Program-made: the position numbers and the translations under genes
NCBI GenBank assembly: GCA_949130495.1
Contig: OX422221.1
Coordinates: forward strand, 479,797,159-479,861,158
Direction of reading: 5' to 3'
Source: Sambucus nigra
Lineage: Eukaryota; Streptophyta; Magnoliopsida; Dipsacales; Adoxaceae
DNA length: 64,000 nt
Notes under the pieces: generated by a model
The model's input: the letters and a program-made list of their open reading frames with translations, nothing else
The model's database searches: none
What the model was told of the DNA's origin: nothing
In this document: positions 34,894 through 46,499 of the stretch, piece after piece
Position numbering within the stretch: the first letter of the stretch is position 1
Layout of the letters: every line of letters begins with the position of its first letter

Positions 34894-37846
34894 TGTAACA
34901 TGCCGCCTAATTAAATACCGGGTGATCAGTCCCATACCCAATTAAATCAGAATATGCAGTTGGATCATTCTTAGCATTACTGTCGAAAACATTTTCCTAT
35001 CACTTTATACTCAATTAAGTTGGTGTTAAAAACTTTCTAATTTTAGTTTAATACAATTTCATTTTACCATTTCGAATAATTCCACACATTCCATTCCACA
35101 ACAACATAACTGAATAAATATCACAATAAAATTTAGATGCAATTAGAATAGAAAATTTCCAGTAAGTATATCTCAATACATAAATCCCAACAATAGTAAA
35201 CGTAACACAACGACACGAGTATAAAATCCTGACTCAGATAGAAGAGATATATCTAAAATCCTCTTGCGCAACATGCCCTAAATGAAAGATCACTACAGAG
35301 TATGAATCAAATAAATGAAGGCGTCTAAATAATACTCCATAGCTCCATAGCTCGTCAACCATCAGAATCCTCTATGGATGGTGTGCCCGCGGATGGACAC
35401 CTGATATAGAGGATACAAGAGAGAAAAGAGAATGTATAAGGAAAAAGGTCAAATCCCAATGGTAAAATAGTTTTGAAAATGGAAAGTAAATAATTGCAAT
35501 ATTTATCACTTATAATATACATGTTAGATTAACACACTCTCTCTTGAGATTCTCACCTCTCATCTAGAGTGCACACCTAATGTACCTCTAAATCATACTA
35601 GTAATTACTCTCCATTGTAACTAGTAAATGACTGTATCAACTAATCATAGCCCATATCTATCCCGCATAATTTACTTATATCTAATAAGATTCAACATAG
35701 ATAAGACTTTTTATTTATTCAACATAATTAAGCATTATCATACTTAATTAATTACATACTATTATCTTTCAATTTCACTTAATTCACACAGAATATAGAT
35801 CTAACCAGTATGTACATTTTCATTCAATTCATTATATATATACATATATAATACAATACGACTCCCTAAGACACAACTGCGGTGCATGCATTACTCTGCT
35901 ATCATGTCCCAGTATAGCTTGTCTTCGTATAAGGGACTATTTGTTTGATAAAGATTCCTCGAACCACATACATCAACCACAAATATTGGAGACGAACATA
36001 GTGCCAAGCCTATGGGCTATGCACATACCTAGGCACCCATATGACCGTCGTCACTATCATTCTCAATGATAGACCATACCTAGGTTCTATGTTCTCGAGC
36101 GGCAAGTCAAATTTTCCATGGATTCATTAGGATATGACTGCCCTAACGTGTAAACCTCCCGTCGATAGCAAGTAAGCTAGGTATTTCATACACATAAATT
36201 ATCAATCAATCAAATAGGCATTATCATCTACCTATATAAAATTAGGTACTTACACTACCTATATCATATTAGGAATTTATCCGATCACAAGTAACCGCTG
36301 TATTCATTGAATACTACTCACACTTGTAATCATGATTATCATCATTTTTTATGTAGTTATCACTCACATAATATTTTATCCGACCCAAGTACCCGTAAAT
36401 ATATCATCAATATTACCTTTACTTGATATAATGATTATTCTCCTCTAAATCATAATATAATTATCTATATATCTCTCAAAAAAATATAATCCTCAAATAC
36501 AAATAATTTTCCAACATTAACCTAAGTCCCTCGCTCCTTGTTAATGTACCAAAATTAATAAAATCTCACCACGGGCCAAATTACCATTTTCCAATGATTT
36601 TTTTTCGATAAAGGTACATTTTGCTACAAATATAAAATTACAATTTTGAGGCTTTTCTTCTCCGAAAACCCGCGAGCACATTGCCAATTTCCTCATAAAA
36701 CAGTCCTAAAATTATCATACAATGTTCGTCCTTTTCAACAAATTTTTTTCATTCGTTTTATCCATTTTCTTTCTCATCAAACGAACACAAATCAAGCCAA
36801 ACCTTCTACTAATTAATCTCAATTGATATAGCAAGATAAATTATCGGTTTCTAATAATCAAACAAACTAAAATCATCAAATAGTTTGGAGTAAATTCTAT
36901 TATTACCAGAATTCTCATAGGTTCTTATTTCTCCAAAAATCATAATAACTCAGACTTCTTCTATCATTTGAAACCCAAAATTCATGGATTAAATCATTTA
37001 AACATAAAAAGATTTATTCTATCTAATTTTCATATCAAGAGAAAATTCCAAAAATTCTATAGCTCATCCTTAGTTCATGCAAGTCCATCCTTCTTACTTA
37101 ACTTATCTAGCATGGATATTGTAAGCAATAACATAAAACAAGAATTACACTTGCCTTAATTATGTAGGTCTGAACCTTTGGTGATGATAGTGTAGAATCC
37201 TTTCCTCATTTTTCGGTGACTTTTCGGTGGTGGTGATGGTGGTTGAAGGTGGTTAATCCCCTTTGGCTTGCCCCAAAAGTCTCCCCTCCTTCCTAAGCAA
37301 CCTCTTCTCCTCCTAAGGAACTCTTCTTTCACACTAATACCTCTCAAATGTTTTGTGATAAAATGAAATGAACCTACGTTCTTCTAATCCATCACCTTTA
37401 TAATAATAGAAATCTCGAAATAACTATACACCTTCCAAATAAAATGACTAAAATGCCCTTTCAGGTTTCCTTTCATCTCCAAAGTGACCCGAGACCTAAA
37501 TCTAACATTCGAATAGACTTTTTTGACTATTTCGACCCTTACGGATGCAACGACGCACTTGAAACGACCATAAGGTTCCTTTTTATTCATTTAAATTAGT
37601 CATGACACGTCCCATATCGCGTCCTGACTTAAGTTTCATAATTACCGTATTAGTAACTCACGACAATATAAATAACATCATATTCATATATTACTTAAAA
37701 ACACTTAGTAATATTCAAAATCATATATTTTAATATCCACAAGTAATTTAAAATACGGATTAATCCCAATTAATTAATTTAAAATTAATCCCATTAAATT
37801 TTAATTTAACTCATTTTAAGAGTCATTAAAATTACGGGGTATTACA
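34894..37846 (-). repeat. Solo LTR of a Tekay-family element
   Basis: A 2953-bp LTR with no internal region, minus orientation: minus-strand start TGTAATACCCCGTAATTTT at 37846, end ...GGCGGCATGTTACA at 34894, perfect 5-bp TSD. Same family as 13291-16233 by length, termini and block order (for example the 'ccgggtgatcagtcccata' end compared with 'ccgggtggccaatactcca' at 12887). It arose by recombination between the two LTRs of an inserted element. The small frames at 37156-37590 lie in its R region and show no family match. Confidence 0.9.
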
Positions 37847-38122
37847 CCAACTTTGGCTCACCGTAATTTATTCGTTTGATATCGGATTGACACGCCATTT
37901 GAACCAAGACATTCCTCATTTCCAAGATGGCAATTTTCATGAAGAGTTCGAGTCTGGTACTATCATTGTGAAATTTTCATTTTTCCCTCGGAAGCGCGTT
38001 TGCACACATTTAGCGTCCAAAAACCTATAACTACATTAAAATAACTCATGCAATCCATTAACTAGGAAAAAATGTGTGTATTTAGAAAAAAAGCATAGGT
38101 ACAGAAATTATGCTTTTATACA

Positions 38123-38885
38123 AGTTAAAATGTGGAGGAAAAGGAAAAATATGTACGATAAATATGACTAATAAAGATCACAAAATGGAGATTCAATATA
38201 GAACCTTCAACCTTCATTAACATGCTAGAAATATCTTGATATATCACATTTTCACATGTAATTTATTTAGGTTTCGAATAATATTAAGAATCAATTGGGA
38301 CTATATCCATGTTAGGAATCCGATGTGATGACTAATCTTTTATAATCTTAGGCTAATGTTAATATAAGGTTTAGACTTATTAAATATGTCATCAATATGA
38401 CAATGATTGGAATTGATAATAAAAACCCATGTATTTTGTCTTGAATCTGGTATTAAAACATTTTGAGTAAATTTATAGATATTATACATGAATTGGGAAC
38501 CCATTTTGATGATGTGAATACATATTAATGGTGAAACCCGAATCTTTTAAGGAACCATAAATTAAAAATAGTTATAATGATGATTTAAGAATTATTTTAG
38601 TAAATCCTTGTAAGATTTTGACCCCATAATGTTAGGTTATGATTTATGAACATTTAAAAACGATTAGAATGTATTTTAGGTTTAATATGGAAGTTTAAAT
38701 TTTGGGTTAAAGTTGGGATTTATAAATGGCAAAGATGAAAGAAGGAGGATAATCCACTACCACAGGGGATCAACCACCATATCGTCCCTAAGGGCTGCGA
38801 TCATGAGGCTGGACGAGGGGAAGTGACCTTATTTTCTTTAGTTCTTTTCGTTGGCTACTTTATTTGGACCTTGGTTTGGACTAGC

Positions 38886-38927
<42 letters not shown>

Positions 38928-39223
38928 TAGTTAGGCTCTCCAACATACCCATTTTTTTAAAAATGGTAAAAAAATGTATTTTTCAACAAAATTTTGTATA
39001 CATGATCCTCGTAATGCTAACATCATATACACAATAATTATATCCAAAAATTCAATCTGGAAGATGGTGATATAATGATCACAAGTTTCAATGGTTAAAA
39101 ATGCACGTATTCATCCAATTCCAATCTATATTTTTTGATCAATTTTTAGATGGTATTTGCATTGTGGAGATCTTGTATACCAAAATTGGTTGAAAAATAC
39201 TTTTTTACTATTTTTAAAAAGAG
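38123..39223. other. AT-rich segment without recognised features
   Basis: Between the Athila element and Tat-B, about 1.1 kb with no coding frame or RNA gene. The only landmark is a (TA)n(GA)n tract at 38886-38930 followed by 'tagttaggctctcc'. This is the target region into which Tat-B inserted. Confidence 0.5.
38886..38930. repeat. (TA)n(GA)n microsatellite
   Basis: About 13 TA units run into about 9 GA units. Confidence 0.95.
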
Positions 39224-39228
39224 AATAT
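39224..39228 (+). repeat. Target-site duplication AATAT of Tat-B (left)
   Basis: AATAT at 39224-39228 and again at 49961-49965, directly outside the TG...CA ends of the two LTRs. Confidence 0.88.
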
Positions 39229-39654
39229 TGTGATATCAAAAAATATCAGAAGAAACAATTTACGAAGAATAACAATCAAGCAAGAAAGCATACAATCTCA
39301 CACACACACAACTATGTACGTGGTTCGAAAACTTGCCTACGTCCACGGAGAGGTCTACTATTTTCTTAAGTATCTCTCAAAATGCTTGGTTACATCCCCT
39401 AATTCATGGGGCTAGGGATTACAATTTATAAATGTAGAATTTTAGTTGTGAAAGTAACTCCTCGATGTCCATGATGGGATGAACCATGAATCCTTTGAAT
39501 ATCTTTACGAGATTATTGGGGATTATCTTAGTCTTAGAGAAGTTCAGATAATACATACACGTACCTTAAATCCATGAATTGGGCGGGGAAGCCTTTTAAA
39601 TCCGTTGGTCTTGGTCGGGTACTTTCATGGGTCGAGAATAAATGGGTTCCCACA
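39229..39654 (-). repeat. Tat-B 3' LTR
   Basis: Direct repeat of 49534-49960. Shared blocks include 'tttagttgtgaaagtaactcc', 'gatgtccatgatggg' and 'gagaataaatg(g/a)gttcccaca'. On the minus strand the polypurine tract lies just right of it. Confidence 0.92.
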
Positions 39655-39668
39655 ATTGCCCCTAAAAT
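39655..39668 (-). promoter_or_regulatory. Tat-B polypurine tract
   Basis: The minus strand reads GATTTTAGGGGCAAT directly before the TGTG start of the 3' LTR. AGGGGCAATTG-type junctions are common in Tat elements. Confidence 0.6.
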
Positions 39669-40063
39669 CTTTGGGCCATTAATTGGGCCAAAATATTTTA
39701 AGTGAGTTCGGGAACGCAGTACCTCCTGCAATGGTATGTTTGTAATTTGTTGAAGCAGGATGTACGCACTTGTCTTTTCATGGGAAATTTAAGCGCCAAA
39801 TCCTTCTCCTGAAGTGTAGAAGATGATTTTAGTGCTTGAAACTAGTTGTTGGGCAAAACTTAACCTTCATTTCATTGTCTTTGGTCATTCTTGCACATAT
39901 TGTGTTCTTAAGATTCACTTCTTACTTTCGCTCTTCAAAATCAAGGCTTTCTTAGCTTCCTAAGCTTCATTTCTATCTCATAAGTTTCAACTCTTCTCTT
40001 CATTCTATTTCTAGTCTTCTATTAATCATTCTTCTATTGTACCTAGGGTTTTTATGTTTTTTA

Positions 40064-40519
40064 ATGGCGATGATTAATAACAAATCTCTTCTCGAGTTTA
40101 GAAAATGTTATCATATTCCTGATTGGGTAGATATAGAATGTACATCGGTGCCCAAGAATGTCCGTGATATGGATGATGGTCACTGGATTCATGTGCTCTT
40201 GGTTTCCCAATGGGATTTAAGATTTCCCCCTAATCCTCTGTTCTTATACTTCTTTCAATATTTCAGCATTTTTCCCGCCCAATGTTCTCCAAATGTGTGG
40301 AATATTGTCAATGGAGTTCGTAGGATAAACAAGCTTTATGGTACCAATTTAGGATTAGCTGAGATTTTCTACTGTTATACTTTCTGTCACACAAGTGGGG
40401 GTCTTCTGTACTTGAAACCAGGAAGTCCTGATAGGGTTCTGGTAGTTAATCTACCCGATTACCATAAAGATTATTGGTCTGAAGGCTTCATTTCTAGGAA
40501 TTGGCAATATCCTCCTTAA
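40064..40519 (+). pseudogene. Antisense extra gene of Tat-B, N-terminal exon (Transposase_28-like)
   Basis: A 152-codon frame from ATG 40064 (ATGGCG context; an upstream TTG at 40037 is unlikely to be used), opposite in strand to Tat-B gag-pol. The protein has WIHVLLVSQWDLRFPPNPLF, then FPAQCSPNVWNIVNGV and LYLKPGSPDRVLVVNLPDY, the pattern of the plant 'putative gypsy type transposon' family (Pfam Transposase_28), found in extra ORFs of Tat elements. Function is unknown. A pyrimidine-rich untranslated-leader-like stretch (39890-40060) precedes it. A likely donor follows the stop (GTATAGGG near 40535). Homology by remembered pattern, not by a search. Confidence 0.7.
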
Positions 40520-40669
40520 TCAGAGGTCGTAAGGTATAGGGGACCTTGAATCCCTACTTTGGGGTAGGAGTACATAAGTTATTATTACCATCTCTTTTTC
40601 CATTGTTTATTTGCTTACCTTTGTATATTATTCTTCTCATGTTTCTCCATTTTTTTATACATCAAAGGT

Positions 40670-42118
40670 AGAAAACCAAGAACCTTCCCTTCGTGAAATC
40701 TGATTTATTAAATTTTTAAAAGCTTGTAGGATAAGGGAGATTATTACCGTGGGTGAACATCCTCGATCAACTGCATTTTTACTAGAGTTTAAGATACCAC
40801 TTCCAACTTTAAATCTCATCCAGTAGATACAATTCATCATTTGGATATTCGAGAAGAAGAGGTTGTGGTGATTCTTATCCCATTAATTTAGAGGATGAGG
40901 AGGATAGTGGCCCGAGAGAGGATTTGAAAGAGGGAGAGGAGGGTAACAAAGAAGGTAGTGAGGGAGAGTCCAATAAGGAAGAAATGACACCTCCAAGGAG
41001 AAGGAACTTGATTCAGTATGATGATGATGATGACCTATTGTCTAATAGGGTGAAGTTTTTGACTGAAAAAGTTGGAGAATCCATTGGTGGTTCCAGTGTG
41101 AGAACTTATAAAAGTGAAGTGAAGAAAATAGAGAAAGAAGAGGAGGAGAAAAGGGAGAAGGAAAGAAAAAGAGAAGATGAGATAGAAAGAGGGGATGGAA
41201 AGAGAAGGGCACGGGCCTTAAAGGCCTCTGTGGTTCCATCTACTGTTGCTATTGAGTGGGCTTTAGTGGGTGCTGCCCCCCATCTTTCGCCTTTACTACT
41301 AGATAAGGCAATTCTCGCAGCTGACCATGAGAGATCAAAGAGCATGGGGTCAGACCAGTTGGCCCTTATGTTTATTTAAGGGCTTTCTTAGGTGAGTCTT
41401 TCCTTCCCTAAATTATTTATTCCTCATTCTCTTAAATTATCTCATGCTAACCTGTGTCTCTTTTAATTTTTAGTTTGTTTCTGACTACATTGTATTGCTC
41501 CGTGATCGGGCTGACTTGTCAAGGAGAAATCTAAATCTAGGCGATGCTTTAAAAACTTATAAGAAGGCTTTAGCAAATGCAAATGCGGCCTTTGATCAGG
41601 AAAAGGAGCAGGTGGTGAAGGAGATTGTTGACCTCCAATATGCGTATAACACCGTGATTGTTGATAAATTGGTAGTGGATGAGGTGAATAATGAGTTGGT
41701 TGCCAAGGAGGACAAACTGAAAGGGGAAGCTTTGACCATCTGTGAGAGCGAGTATAATGAAGGTTGGGAGGCAATGTAAGACGAAATCGAGCAGTAAATT
41801 GTCTATCTATAGCGAGCATGCTTTAAAAAGGGCTAGGACCGAGGTTTGATTATTACTGGGGTTGCTGCTGACTCCCACTTATTCTCTCAGAATTGTCCAG
41901 ACCTTAATCCTATTGAGGTATCTCCGGAAGCTCAAAATGTTGAGGAACCCATTATCCCTCATATATAACTTTCTTTGGACAATCCAGTGGGTGTTGTTTC
42001 TTTAGATGGAGGAGTTTCCCCTACAAACTTAGGTGTTAGGGGTGGTGTAGCTGCTACCGACCAAGCTGCTGATAAGGGGAAGGGTCCGTCAACTTTTGAT
42101 CAGGTTGAGGCCTTCTAA
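40670..42118 (+). pseudogene. Antisense extra gene of Tat-B, C-terminal coiled-coil exons
   Basis: This continues the gene at 40064. The acceptor-like 'catcaaag' at about 40660 leads to VENQEPSLRE and IITVGEHPRSTAFLLEFK. The segment 40924-41379 is highly charged (Glu/Lys/Arg runs). An intron with good borders (GTGAGT at 41391, TTTTTAG ending 41473) separates it from FVSDYIVLLRDRADLSRRNL and a coiled-coil-like segment to about 41780. A Gly/Ser tail ends at 42116. The middle charged region plus terminal coiled coil is normal for this family. Stops at about 41380, 41780 and elsewhere. The AATAAA at 42214-42219 lies about 100 bp past the stop. Confidence 0.65.
41391..41473 (+). other. Probable intron in antisense extra gene
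   Basis: 83 bp, AG|GTGAGT at the 5' end and a T-rich tract with TTTTTAG at the 3' end. Removing it joins two charged/coiled-coil frames of one protein. Splicing on the plus strand implies transcription opposite to the element's genomic RNA. Confidence 0.6.
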
Positions 42119-42213
42119 AGTCCTATTAGGAATTTGGCTTTTTCATTTTGTCCCAATGTTGTATTTATAGTTTTTCCCTTTCTTTGTACTGTCTTGCACC
42201 TCTTAGTTTTTTA

Positions 42214-42219
42214 AATAAA
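42214..42219 (+). terminator. Poly(A) signal AATAAA of antisense extra gene
   Basis: AATAAA in 'tttttaaataaaaagc', about 100 bp after the end of the coiled-coil frame, on the same strand. Confidence 0.5.
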
Positions 42220-42439
42220 AAGCAAATACTGTTTCATTACTGATGTTTGTTTCTTTTATTGCTTATTCTGGTAATTATAGCCCATTGATTTAGATGAATA
42301 CATTCCCTCTAACGCAGCCTAGGCTAGGTTCTTGGCCCAAACTTAAGCGTTCAAGCGCGCAGAGCCTTTATAAGGATCTGTAAATCCCTCATGGCAAGAA
42401 ACTTGGACTATAAAGATCAGTCTGAAGTGGTCACTAGCT

Positions 42440-43138
42440 CAAAGATAGTTTAAAAGAGATGGAAAAAATTGGTGCTTTTGTGCAAGAAGATATGGATGCC
42501 TTGAAGGCCAAGCTTCTGGATGCGTTCGAAGTCAACTAGGTGGGAGACTTATTACAGAGAAAGAATGACTCTTTGAGAAGAGAAATTTCTCATCTTAAGG
42601 AAACCACTCCACCTGGTCCCCCTCCTATGCTGTGAGGATCCTCTTCATCATCAACTATAGTCACTCAAACTGGTAATATTTATTCTAGAAGGGAGATTAC
42701 CAAGCTAAAAGAAGACATTCGCCAAGCTTATGTGATTAATGCTGGTCTCTAAAGGGATGTCACATGACTAAGGCATTTGTTTTGAAAGGGTCATCGATAG
42801 GTCTGGGTTGATGGTTATGAACAAGGTTGGATAGATGCCCCGATAAAACTAAAAGAGGTCGAAGACCTCACTTTTTCTAGAGGATGGCTGAGCGCTCTTA
42901 AGGAATTGGAAATTCTGAAGGAATTTACCTTGTGGTATAAGTATCAACTCGTTCACCCATCCAGTAGGCAGAAACCATTTTTGAGGGACGACCGTTGTAA
43001 CCCTATAGATGCCATTCCTGTGCAACTTCTTAAGCCATGCCCAGATGGATCTGAGGAAGACTTTTTTCCTTATCCTGATGATGGTCGAAGATCTCGAGTG
43101 GCGGATTACCTCTTCCGTCATCCTGGACCATTGTAGGA
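42440..43138 (+). pseudogene. Second antisense coding remnant in Tat-B (unknown)
   Basis: Plus-strand reading shows helical segments (DMDALKAKLLDAFEVN, LRREISHLKETTPPGPPP) and then an open C-terminal stretch including IDAPIKLKEVEDLTFSRGWL and LKEFTLWYKYQLVHPSSRQK, ending YLFRHPGPL at 43135. Three or more stops lie in the first half. I do not recognise the family. It may be a further exon set of the extra gene at 40064 or a second extra gene. It lies between that gene's poly(A) signal and the integrase end. Confidence 0.45.
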
Positions 43139-43139
43139 C

Positions 43140-44090
43140 TTTAAGTATTTCTTTGTCTGTTGATGCAATTGTAATCATATGATTTTTAATGAAATATACA
43201 ACTGATTATTTATGTTTTAAGCATCTGCTGACTAAACATGCATTAACCTTATTTGTCGATTGATTTACATCAGCGTTTGACCAAAAAATTTGGTAAAACT
43301 AATCATAGCATGAAAAGTACAAAGCTTTAGTCATTTTGGGATTTTTAACTAATTAAATGATGTTGAATTTTTTATATGTAGTGTTTGAACGTTCTCCTAG
43401 TCCAATATGCCTTAGCCATATCATTCCTTCCATTTTACCTTTTAGGTTATGTTGTCACACTTTCATAGGCCTAGATAAGACGATGGCGAGAATGCACCTA
43501 GTTAATGGGACATCCGCCCGGGAAGGATTTTTCATCTAACCTAAGTTGGGGAATAATTTGAGTTATCTTTATTGCCTAAGGATCCCCTATAGGTCTTTTA
43601 TTGTTTCTAGAGCAACTCATGAGTCCAATTGTGTTTTTTAACAAAGACCTGAGCAAGGTTAATTATAAACATTGCTTCATATAATTTAGATCCTCCTTAA
43701 TTGGAGTAGGTCTGTTACTCTGTTGTAATCATAGGACCTTTGTTTGTTCTTGTCATATGAGATTCCTTAACTGGAGAAAGTTGGTAAGCTTACTGTAATC
43801 TAGGAGTTCTCTTATGCTTTGAGGGAAGTATATTTCTTGGAAAAGATACATATTGAGGTGCGATCAAGGGACATTAGACAACCAAGATATTCAAAATGCA
43901 TGGGACAATCGTCCTTTATTGATTAAAATGATAAATAAAAGGCAACATCAGATTGTAAACAAAAATTTTCCTAAACTAATGGTTACTGAAAAATAAAAGA
44001 TAAAGAAGTATAAAAGTAGAACTTCTCGAGGTTGAAAGCATTCCATGCCCTTGATATCTCCCTGCAGGTCATCCCTTATTAACTTGAAAA
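43140..44090. other. Tat-B spacer between integrase and antisense genes
   Basis: About 950 bp of AT-rich sequence with no domain in either strand. Short frames (43357-43539 plus) lack family features. It holds the convergent 3' ends of gag-pol (minus) and the extra genes (plus). Confidence 0.5.
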
Positions 44091-44097
44091 GTCCTTC

Positions 44098-45180
44098 CTA
44101 ATTTGGTCCTAGTTTATCGTGTGATGGTCTTACAGCACTGTCGAGGACTTTCCTCAAGACGTAGTCCCCTATTAGAAACCTCCTCGAATTGACTTTTTGG
44201 TTATATTTATTAGCCAGTTTCTGTTGGTGGGATGCACACTTAATTTGTGTCAGTTCTCTTCGTTCATGAGATAAGTCAAGTTCAGTGAGTAATGCTTCAT
44301 CCTTAAGGCTTTGGTCGACTAAGGTGGTTTTCATAGTAGGGAGACCTACTTCCAATTCGATGACTACCTCCATTCCATATGCGAGCACGAAGGGGGACTC
44401 CCCCATTTATCTCTTGGTAGTTGTACGATAAGACCATAAAACATGGAGTAGTTCATCTACCCGTGCACCTTTGGCTCTTTTTAGCAGATCTTTCTCAGTT
44501 TGTCAATCATCATCTTATTGGAAGCTTTCACTTGCTCGTTACTTTGGGGATATGCCACAAAACTAAAGTGATGCCTGATGCCATGCTCACTACAAAAGAC
44601 TTAAAAGAAGCTCCTTTTGAACTGCTTGAAATTGTCGCTAATGATCATTCTTGGTATCCCAAAGTATGGTGTTCTTTCATATGAAGCTCGTCATAATAGA
44701 GTCACGAATGTATGCGAGTGGTTCTGCCTATACCCATTTGGTGAAATAGTCAGTGTCAACCAACAAATACTTGCGATTTCTAAATACGATGTGTAGTGGC
44801 CCTACAATATCTAAGCCCGACTGGTTAAAAGGCTATGGTCTTGTTAATGACTTAAGGTCATGAGCTGACTAGTGGACCATAAGGGAGTGCTTCTGGCACT
44901 TTTAAATCTTATGAACATAAATTCCATCATCCTTCGTCTTGTATGGCCACCAGCATCTTTCCTTAATTGATCAAAAAACCAATGATCTTCCTCCTGCGTG
45001 ACTCCCACAAATGCCTTCATGACGTTCGCTAAGAACTTGATCGACATCTTCTGGGTGACCGCACTAGAGATAGGGACTAGTAAAATACTTTTTATATATT
45101 TTTCCCTGGGAAGATAAGTGAAATCCATAATTATTGACTCTGTATTAGTGTTCCAGTCTCTTATCATCTGGCAGTGTGTC
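44098..45180 (-). pseudogene. Tat-B integrase
   Basis: From N to C on the minus strand: zinc-binding remnant and CWWPYKTKDD near 44985-44880, FNQSGLDIVGPLHIVFRNRK (first Asp) near 44820, FGIPRMIISDN (second Asp) near 44665, AYPQSNEQVKASNK (Glu position reads E...K, Asn-Gly changed to Asn-Glu) near 44560-44500, then the open frame 44406-44098: GESPFVLAYGMEVVIELEVG, VLRKVLDSAVRPS, LGPN. Typical Tat integrase C-terminus. Several stops. Confidence 0.88.
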
Positions 45181-45199
45181 GTTCTGCAGATAGGTTATG

Positions 45200-45720
45200 A
45201 TGGAATCCATCTAACTGGGTGCCCATTCTATATGGAGGACATTCTCTACTATGAATGGTTGGTTTATGCTTAGATGGACGAGGAATTCTATCTCAATGGT
45301 TCCCCTTAAATCGAAGTCAATGGAAAAAGTTAGAGTTGCTAAGGCATCAGCGTGACTGTTAAGCCCCCTGGGGAACTGTTGAATGTTAAATTTATCAAAC
45401 TTTGCTAGAACTCCCTCTACAGCAGTGAGGTAAGTTTCCATCCTCTTTTCCTTGGAGTTGAAATCTCCATTTATCTTCTTGGACACTACCTTTGAGTTGC
45501 CAAATACCCGATGACAATTTTCCCCTAGCAGTTGTGCTTTGTGCAGGCCGATGATAAGAGCTTCATATTTTTCTTCTTTGTTAGAAACTTTAAATACTAA
45601 CCTGATCCCTTATTCGAGCATAATATTTTCTGGGGTAACCAATACAATTCCTATTATTGCCTCCCTGAAGTTGGAGGCTCCATCCATGTAAAGGGTCCAG
45701 TGAAAGGATTTTTTTTCCTT
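45200..45720 (-). pseudogene. Tat-B second (archaeal-type) RNase H
   Basis: The minus strand reads WTLYMDGASN near 45700, then EEKYEALIIGLHKAQLLG (about 45590-45530), VVSKKINGDFNSKEKRMETY and the SHADALATL motif (near 45350-45320). This second RNase H downstream of the ordinary RT-RNase H is the defining trait of Tat elements. Catalytic D, E and D positions are all present, but one stop lies near 45615 and the frame changes. Confidence 0.88.
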
Positions 45721-45849
45721 TTCTATTGGTTGGTCAATTATAACTGTATTAAAGGTTGGTTTCCCATGAATTCAGAAATAAAATTAGCTAGAATTTTCCC
45801 TTTAAGTGTTATTCTTGGTTGAAAGTGGATATCAAATCTTCCAAAACTC

Positions 45850-46360
45850 GACCGACCACTTTGACAGTCAGCTGGAGAGCTCATTTTTTCTTAGAACAAC
45901 TTTGAGGGGATGTGAGGTGATCACGATGACATAATAAGCCTCAAAGTAATTCCTCGGCTTCCTCAAGACTACCACTGAGGCATAGGTGAGCTTCTCTAGG
46001 GGAAAATAACATTGCTCGGCATCAATAAGTGTCTTACTTGTGTAGTAGAGCGGGCGTTGTCCTCCTTTCTTCTCTCATATCAAAGCAAAGCTCACAGCAT
46101 GGTCTAACACAGCAAGGTAAAGTTACAAGGGATCACCTGCACTTCGAATCACCCTAAAGGGTGGCTTGATAAGGTAAGACTTAAGTTGTTTTGGGGCTTT
46201 GGAGCAGTCATCATTCCATACTAGACCCTTATCACTCTTTAATAGTTGGAATAACGATCGAGGACTCTTTGAAGACTTAGAGATGAAGCGATTGAGTGTG
46301 GTGATCATGTCGATGAGCTTCTGGACATCCCTTATCATCTGGGGGGATGTACCATTTTGA
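45850..46360 (-). pseudogene. Tat-B RT thumb/connection and first RNase H
   Basis: Frame 46338-46123: EVQKL-type IRDVQKLIDMITTLNRFISK, KGLVWNDDCSKAPKQLKSYL, the Tat connection region. The following RNase H (46120-45850) is readable only in scraps on shifted frames. Confidence 0.75.
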
Positions 46361-46499
46361 TGGTATGGATCTGACCAGGGATTGCTTTAATGCCTCTTTT
46401 CTTGACCAAATATCCTAGGAACTTTCCTAACTGGACATCGAATGAGAAGTTTCAAGCGTTAAGTTTCATCTGGTACTTCCTAGGGATCATAAATGTTCC

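Larger units (their letters stand above)
27950..38122 (-). mobile_element. Athila-lineage element, minus strand, with nested solo LTR
   Basis: Read right to left: 5' LTR 38122-33892 (split by the solo Tekay LTR 34894-37846), degraded PBS, gag, protease, RT, RNase H, integrase. Protein motifs are diagnostic of Athila: protease DLGTSVNLIPHSVY, RT thumb HIGFYRCFIKDFS, integrase LVYGKVCHIPIELKHRAYWS. Many stops and frameshifts. The 3' LTR is not clearly recognisable, and the left limit is set where integrase homology ends. The typical Athila extra 3' gene (env-like) is not seen. Confidence 0.82.
33892..38122 (-). repeat. Athila 5' LTR, interrupted by solo LTR
   Basis: LTR ends TG (33892) and CA (38121-38122). 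Without the 2953-bp insert and one TSD it is about 1.27 kb. Near 34752-34766 the minus strand has CTATAAATAAG, a TATA box, with TCGGATCGATC/GGATCCGAAT motifs just upstream. Beyond the insert, 37852-38122 continues the U3 with the same sequence order as 1440-1704. Confidence 0.75.

Noticed and set aside
41042..41345. Phe/Ser/Leu-rich minus-strand frames
   Set aside because: They mirror the Glu/Lys-rich segment of the antisense extra gene.
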